Assembly (NCBI RefSeq): GCF_006385595.1
Contig: NZ_CP041046.1
Coordinates: 3,286,001-3,350,000 of the forward strand
DNA: 64,000 nt
Direction of reading: 5' to 3'
DNA from: Luteibacter pinisoli
GTDB taxonomy: Bacteria > Pseudomonadota > Gammaproteobacteria > Xanthomonadales > Rhodanobacteraceae
Shown here: one piece after another, positions 59,589 through 64,000 of the stretch
Layout: each line of letters opens with the position of its first letter
Numbering within the stretch: the stretch's first letter is position 1
Made by a program: the position numbers and the translations under genes
Notes under the pieces: generated by a model
What the model saw: only the letters and a program-made list of their open reading frames with translations
Told to the model about the DNA's origin: nothing
Databases searched by the model: none

Positions 59589-60419
59589 TCAGGAGGCGGT
59601 GGCGGCCGCGGGCGCGGCCACGGGTGCGTACGGCGCCCGGCGCGACATCGCCAGCAACAGGATGCCCACCGCGATCAGCGGCAGCGACAGGATCTGGCCC
59701 ATGGTGAGCCAGCCGAACGCCAGGTAGCCCAGCTGGGCATCCGGCACGCGGACGAACTCGATGATGAAGCGGAACACGCCGTACATCAGGGCGAACAGGC
59801 CCGAGACGGCATAGCGCGGCCGCGGCTTCATCGAGAACACCCACAGCACGATGAACATCACGACGCCTTCCAGCGCGAATTCGTACAGGGGGTTCGGGTG
59901 GCGCGGCAGCGCGTCCGGGGCGTGCGGGAAGATCATGCCGATGGGCAGGTCGGTCGGCTTGCCCCACAGCTCGCCGTTGATGAAGTTGCCCAGGCGGCCG
60001 AGGCCGAGGCCCACGGGCACCAGCGGGGCGACGAAATCCACCGCATCGAAGAATTTTACGTGGTTGCGCCGCGACCACCACAGGCCGGCAGCCAGGACGC
60101 CGAGCAGGCCGCCGTGGAAGCTCATGCCGCCGTCCCAGACCCGGAACAGCGCCAGCGGGTCGGTCCAGATCCAGTTGATGGCCGTGTAGAACAGCATGTA
60201 GCCCACCCGGCCACCCACCACCACGCCCATCATGGCGTAGAACATCAGGTCGCTGAAGCGGTCGGCGTTCACCGGAAGGCGGCCCTGGCGGCGGCGGTAT
60301 TCGCCCAGCCCCCAGCCGCCGAGGAACCCGCCCAGGTACATCAGGCCGTACCAGTGGACCAGCACAGGGCCGAGGTGGAACGCGACGGGATCGAACTGAA
60401 CGACGAACGGAGTGGCCAT
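59589..60419 (-). CDS. lgt: Prolipoprotein diacylglyceryl transferase
   Basis: A 276-residue inner-membrane enzyme with about seven membrane segments that adds diacylglycerol to the lipobox Cys of preprolipoproteins. The signature region is GRLGNFINGELWGKPTD; HGGLLG and RHPNPLYEFALEG are also conserved. ATG 60419 gives MATPFVVQFDPVAF. Followed by thyA. Lipoproteins here, such as the efflux adaptor, depend on it and on LspA. Confidence 0.98.
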   Translation of the reverse strand: MATPFVVQFDPVAFHLGPVLVHWYGLMYLGGFLGGWGLGEYRRRQGRLPVNADRFSDLMFYAMMGVVVGGRVGYMLFYTAINWIWTDPLALFRVWDGGMSFHGGLLGVLAAGLWWSRRNHVKFFDAVDFVAPLVPVGLGLGRLGNFINGELWGKPTDLPIGMIFPHAPDALPRHPNPLYEFALEGVVMFIVLWVFSMKPRPRYAVSGLFALMYGVFRFIIEFVRVPDAQLGYLAFGWLTMGQILSLPLIAVGILLLAMSRRAPYAPVAAPAAATAS

Positions 60420-60479
60420 GGAAAAGCACAGGGCGGGGGCGATTCCCCAGTGTACCGCCCCCGCTTGCCGCACGCCGCC

Positions 60480-60509
60480 TTGTGGAACCCCTGCCGGATA
60501 CGCTATAGA
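60480..60509 (+). promoter_or_regulatory. Promoter of the S9 peptidase gene
   Basis: TTGTGG (60480-60485) and TATAGA (60504-60509) are spaced 18 bases, about 60 bases before the start codon. Immediately upstream GCGGGGGC/GCCCCCGC can form a hairpin in the lgt-peptidase gap. Confidence 0.5.
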
Positions 60510-60570
60510 GCCTGCCGGAACGCCGTCTGGGGAGATGGCGGACATGGATGCTACACAGGGGAGAAACCGC

Positions 60571-62553
60571 ATGACCTTACGCCTTGCCCGGCCGCTGCTG
60601 GCCGCGCTCTGCCTGGCCGCGTGCACCACCGGTGCCACCGCCGCCGACCTGATCCCGACGGCCGACTTCGCCCGCCACGCGCCGCTGACCAACCCGCTGC
60701 TCTCGCCCGACGGCCAGCACGTCTCCGTGGCCTACCACGACCCCGACGGCAAGACCCACGGCCTGGCCATCTTCAGCATCAGCGACATGACCAAGCCGAT
60801 CACGCTGATCCGCATGCCGCCGTATGAGATGCCCGCCGACATCATGTGGACGAGCAACACGCGCCTGGTCGTGGCCCGCGGCAAGGTGGACGGCTCCATC
60901 GGCCGCGAAACCACCACCGGCGAGCTGATGGCCGTGGATATCGATGGCAAGAAGCCCGATTACCTGTACGGCTTCGAGGCCGTGGGCAAGCGCGTTGCCA
61001 CGCGCGCCCTCGACCGCGGCTGGGGTTTCATCGACGGCAAGCCGCCGGTCGCCAATGGCCATTTCTACATGCGCAGCGTCTCCTGGGAAGACCAGGACCG
61101 CAGCACGCTGTACGACGTGGACGCACAGACCAGCGCGCGCCGGCAGATGGCCGATATCGGCATCGGCTACATGGTGTTCATGGTGGACCCGCAGGGCGTG
61201 CCGCGTTTTACCTACGGCGTGAACAACGAGCACAAGTGGGTGGTATTCCGCCGCGACGCGAACGGCGGCTGGGCCAAGGTCGAGATGGACCGCGAGCACC
61301 AGCGCTTCTCGCCGATCGCCCAGGTGGCCGGCAGCACGCGCATCTACGCCGAGTACAGTCCGGATGGCGTGGGCGGCGCGCTCGTGGAACAGGATGACAC
61401 CGGCGGCAATGTGCGCGTCATCCGCAAGGATTCCTTCAGCCAGGTGTCGTCGACCGGCCTGTGGACGGCGCAGCCCTACCGTCCCTTCGCCACCCGCGCC
61501 GAAACCGGCCTGCCGACCGTCACCTACGTCGATCCGCAGGACCCCACCGCCAAGCTGCACATGGCGATCTCGCAGAAATTCCCGGGCTATGCCCTGGATT
61601 TCAATTCCTTCAGCGAGGACGGCAGCGAATTGATGTTCAGCATCTGGAGCGACCGCGACCCGGGCCGCGTGATGCTGATCAATACGAAAACCTACAAGGT
61701 CACGCCGCTGTTCACCCTGGCGCCGTGGATCGACCCGTCGAAGATGGCCGAGCGCCGCTCGCTGCACTTCAAGGCGCGCGATGGCGAAGAGCTTGAGGCG
61801 ATCCTCACCTTCCCGAAGGGCAAGCCGGAATCGAAGCTGCCCATGGTGCTGATGCCCCACGGCGGCCCGTTCGAGGAAAAGGACACGTGGGCGTATGACG
61901 AGACCTCGCAGTTCCTCGCCAGCCGTGGCTACCTGGTGCTGCAGGTGAACTTCCGTGGCTCCGATGGCCGCGGCAAGCACTTCATCACGTCCGGTTACCA
62001 CGAGTGGGGCGGCCTGCTGCAGAACGACCTGATCGATGGCGTGAAGTGGGCGATCGGCCAGAACTTCGCCGATGCCTCGCGCGTCTGCGTGTTCGGCGGC
62101 AGCTTCGGCGGCTACTCCGCCATGATGGCGCCGATCCGCGAGCCGGGCATGTTCAAGTGCGCGGTGGGCTACGCCGGCATCTACGACCTGCCGATGATGT
62201 ACGAGAAGGGTGATATCCAGCAGAACAAGCGCCTGAAGAGCGAACTGGAAATGACCCTGGGCACCGACCCGGCCATGCTCGTGGCCAACTCCCCGGACCG
62301 CATGGCCGACAAGCTGAACCTGCCGATCATGCTGGTGCACGGCGAAGACGACGAGCGCGCCCCGTTCGCCCAGTTCAAGGCCATGAAGGCCGCGCTGGAC
62401 GCGGCGCACAAGCCGTACGAGACCCTGACCAAGCCGGACGAGAAGCATGGCTTCGTCAAACCGGCCAACGTGGAGGAGCTCTTCGACAAGCTCGCCGCCT
62501 TCCTGGACCGTAATATCGGCGACGGCGCAAGCAGCAAGTCAGCGGCCCCCTGA
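60571..62553 (+). CDS. Secreted S9-family (prolyl oligopeptidase-like) peptidase
   Basis: 660 residues. A signal peptide includes LAAC, so it may be a lipoprotein, or cleaved later at TAA-D. A beta-propeller (about 40-390) precedes the alpha/beta-hydrolase catalytic domain. Ser511 is in GGSFGGYSAMM, Asp593 in HGEDDERAP, and His626 in EKHGF, the complete triad. Members are dipeptidyl- or acylaminoacyl-peptidases of the periplasm or envelope. AGGGGAGAAACC precedes ATG 60571. Confidence 0.93.
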   Translation: MTLRLARPLLAALCLAACTTGATAADLIPTADFARHAPLTNPLLSPDGQHVSVAYHDPDGKTHGLAIFSISDMTKPITLIRMPPYEMPADIMWTSNTRLVVARGKVDGSIGRETTTGELMAVDIDGKKPDYLYGFEAVGKRVATRALDRGWGFIDGKPPVANGHFYMRSVSWEDQDRSTLYDVDAQTSARRQMADIGIGYMVFMVDPQGVPRFTYGVNNEHKWVVFRRDANGGWAKVEMDREHQRFSPIAQVAGSTRIYAEYSPDGVGGALVEQDDTGGNVRVIRKDSFSQVSSTGLWTAQPYRPFATRAETGLPTVTYVDPQDPTAKLHMAISQKFPGYALDFNSFSEDGSELMFSIWSDRDPGRVMLINTKTYKVTPLFTLAPWIDPSKMAERRSLHFKARDGEELEAILTFPKGKPESKLPMVLMPHGGPFEEKDTWAYDETSQFLASRGYLVLQVNFRGSDGRGKHFITSGYHEWGGLLQNDLIDGVKWAIGQNFADASRVCVFGGSFGGYSAMMAPIREPGMFKCAVGYAGIYDLPMMYEKGDIQQNKRLKSELEMTLGTDPAMLVANSPDRMADKLNLPIMLVHGEDDERAPFAQFKAMKAALDAAHKPYETLTKPDEKHGFVKPANVEELFDKLAAFLDRNIGDGASSKSAAP

Positions 62554-62559
62554 GGGCAC

Positions 62560-62590
62560 GCAACCGCCACCTGTGACGGGTGGCGGTTGC
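62560..62590 (+). terminator. 12-bp hairpin after the S9 peptidase gene
   Basis: GCAACCGCCACC and its exact complement flank a seven-base loop starting seven bases past the stop. No T run follows, so it is a U-poor terminator or 3' stabiliser. Confidence 0.55.
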
Positions 62591-62670
62591 CCCTTGCGGC
62601 CGCAAGCGTTATGTTCGCGTGATCGTCGGGCCCGGGTGGTGCCTGGCGGGGATCGGGAGGTTTGCGGGGT

Positions 62671-64000
62671 ATGGTCGTCAGTAGTGGGCAGAAGCGCCAC
62701 GTCGCGGCGCGGCGGGCGGTGCTTGCCGTCGCCCTGCTCGGCTGCCTTGCGTCCGGCCCCCTGCTCGCCCAGGACAGCACGGCGCCGGCGGAAATGCTGG
62801 CCCCGGTCAATGTCACCGTCACCGGCTCGCGCATCCGCGGAATCGACGTCGAAACCGCCCAGCCCGTTTTCACCATGGACCGTGCCGCCATCCGCGCCAC
62901 GGGCCTCACCAGCCTGGGCGATATCGTGGCGCGCATGCCCTCGGCGGGCACGCCCGAGGTCACCCCGCAGGACACCCTCTCCTCCAGCAACGACGCGGGC
63001 GGGCGCTACGTCAACCTGCGCAACCTCGGCGCCGTGCGTACCCTAGTCCTGGTCAACGGACGCCGCTGGACCACCAGCCTCGGCGGCCTCACCGACCTCT
63101 CCACCATCCCGGTGTCGATCGTCGAACGCATCGAGGTGCTCAAGGACGGCGCCTCCTCCCTTTACGGCTCCGACGCCATCGGCGGCGTGGTCAACATCAT
63201 CACCACCGACCGCTTCGAAGGCGCCTCGGCCGATGTGCTCTACGGCGTCAACGGCAAGGGCGACGGCGCGCAGAAGAACGGTACGTTTACCTGGGGGCGC
63301 AGCACCGAACGCTCGTCAGTGATCCTTGGCGCCAGCTACGAAGACGGCGACACGCTGGACGACGCCAAGCGCTCGCTGACCTCCACGGCCTACGGCCCGC
63401 GCCATCCGCTGGATGGCTACAACATGGGCCCGTACGGCGGCGTGGTGGATCCGAACGCGCCCGGTACCGCGTACGTGGTGAACCGTGGCGCGGGCGGCGT
63501 GGGCAATACCGCCGACCTCGCCAACTACCACCTGTACGATCCCAACAGCATCGCTGACAAGTACAACACCCAGCGCGACATGAGCTTCCGCGCGGGCAGC
63601 AAGCTGCGCAACCTGTTTGCGACGGGCCGCTACAACCTCACCGACGACATCACCCTGCGCGGGATGGCCAACTACGGCGTGCGCGACACGCGCAGCCAGG
63701 CCTCCGGCTACCCGTTGCAGAGCGCCACGGGCCGTGCGGATGGCCTGTATATCGACCCGGCCAACGCCTACAACCCGTTCCCCGGCGAGAGCACGTCCTT
63801 CTTCCGCCGCACCGTGGAACTGCCGCGCATGGACTGGGCGAAGTCGAAGGTGTTCCACGCCGACGTCGGCGCCGAGGGCACGTTCGAGTGGATCAACCAC
63901 GCGTGGAACTGGGACGTCACCTACGCGTACTCCGAGGACCGGGCCAGCCGCACCACCAGCGGCAACATCAACCTGGTGAACGCACGCAAGGCACTCGGCC
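62671..64000 (+). CDS. TonB-dependent outer-membrane receptor (partial)
   Basis: The first 443 residues of a second TonB receptor, cut by the window end. A signal peptide ends near LLAQ. The plug has VTGSRIRGIDVETAQPV, then IEVLKDGASSLYGSDAIGGVVNIITT and the start of the barrel. The RIRGIDVET start and the length of the plug resemble receptors of large outer-membrane uptake families for polymers or peptides. It follows the secreted S9 peptidase by 117 bases on the same strand, which suggests peptide uptake, but this is inference. GGGAGG is 10 bases upstream of ATG 62671. Confidence 0.92.
   Translation, partial: MVVSSGQKRHVAARRAVLAVALLGCLASGPLLAQDSTAPAEMLAPVNVTVTGSRIRGIDVETAQPVFTMDRAAIRATGLTSLGDIVARMPSAGTPEVTPQDTLSSSNDAGGRYVNLRNLGAVRTLVLVNGRRWTTSLGGLTDLSTIPVSIVERIEVLKDGASSLYGSDAIGGVVNIITTDRFEGASADVLYGVNGKGDGAQKNGTFTWGRSTERSSVILGASYEDGDTLDDAKRSLTSTAYGPRHPLDGYNMGPYGGVVDPNAPGTAYVVNRGAGGVGNTADLANYHLYDPNSIADKYNTQRDMSFRAGSKLRNLFATGRYNLTDDITLRGMANYGVRDTRSQASGYPLQSATGRADGLYIDPANAYNPFPGESTSFFRRTVELPRMDWAKSKVFHADVGAEGTFEWINHAWNWDVTYAYSEDRASRTTSGNINLVNARKALG

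Noticed and set aside
57972..60827. A 951-codon plus-strand frame spanning hydrolase, thyA and lgt
   Set aside because: It crosses three well-identified genes in the wrong frame or strand and has no similarity.

Overview
The window is a high-GC chromosomal segment from a gammaproteobacterium of the Lysobacterales (Xanthomonadales), most like Rhodanobacteraceae such as Luteibacter or Dyella. The evidence is the large NAD-glutamate dehydrogenase, the gene order rplU-rpmA-obgE / rpsT / murJ-ribF-ileS-lspA-ispH followed by a minor-pilin operon, the methionine synthase split into two genes, TonB-dependent receptors, and the proximity of lgt, thyA and folA. I saw no rRNA, CRISPR array, IS element, integrase or phage gene. 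The assignment rests on recognised protein families and gene order only.

Layout. 1-2800 (-): 5' part of NAD-glutamate dehydrogenase. 3.07-8.31 kb (+): tetR-adaptor-RND efflux operon ending in a strong terminator. 8.35-11.08 kb (+): a 29-codon ORF ending in a cysteine cluster, a GC-rich hairpin and C-rich leader, then a TonB-dependent receptor. 11.3-11.85 kb (+): BrnT-type toxin overlapping an unusual partner. 11.95-13.1 kb (-): acyl-CoA dehydrogenase. 13.29-18.0 kb (+): ArsR-methyltransferase fusion and split cobalamin methionine synthase, with a palindromic operator over the start. 18.0-27.9 kb (-): LAB_N protein, tRNA-Val(CAC), and the operon pilV-pilW-pilX-pilY1-pilE-DUF4124-fimU. 28.1-29.4 kb: small unknown genes, a GNAT acetyltransferase and tRNA-Thr(CGT).

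29.5-42.6 kb is housekeeping: isoprenoids (ispH), lipoprotein maturation (lspA), translation (ileS, rpsT, rplU, rpmA), flavins (ribF), murein (murJ), ribosome assembly (obgE) and repair (uvrA). 42.6-46.8 kb holds a thioesterase, a DUF4139 protein, an enoyl-CoA hydratase, a Nudix-ThiE fusion and folA. 47-58.8 kb looks accessory: a secreted unknown, a LysR regulator divergent from an Old Yellow Enzyme, a four-gene sulfate ABC operon, small unknown genes, a compact multi-hairpin RNA-like element near 55.0-55.1 kb, formaldehyde dehydrogenase, a flavin/PLP-type stress protein and an alpha/beta hydrolase. It sits between folA and thyA-lgt, genes usually close together in this order. 60.5 kb to the end: a secreted S9 peptidase and a truncated TonB receptor.

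Sulfur and one-carbon functions recur: the possible cysteine-sensing leader, sulfate uptake, MetH with a fused regulator, folA/thyA and formaldehyde oxidation. The least explained elements are the cysteine-rich leader (8437-8600), the hairpin cluster with its interrupted ORF (54749-55107), and the BrnT partner gene (11552-11851).
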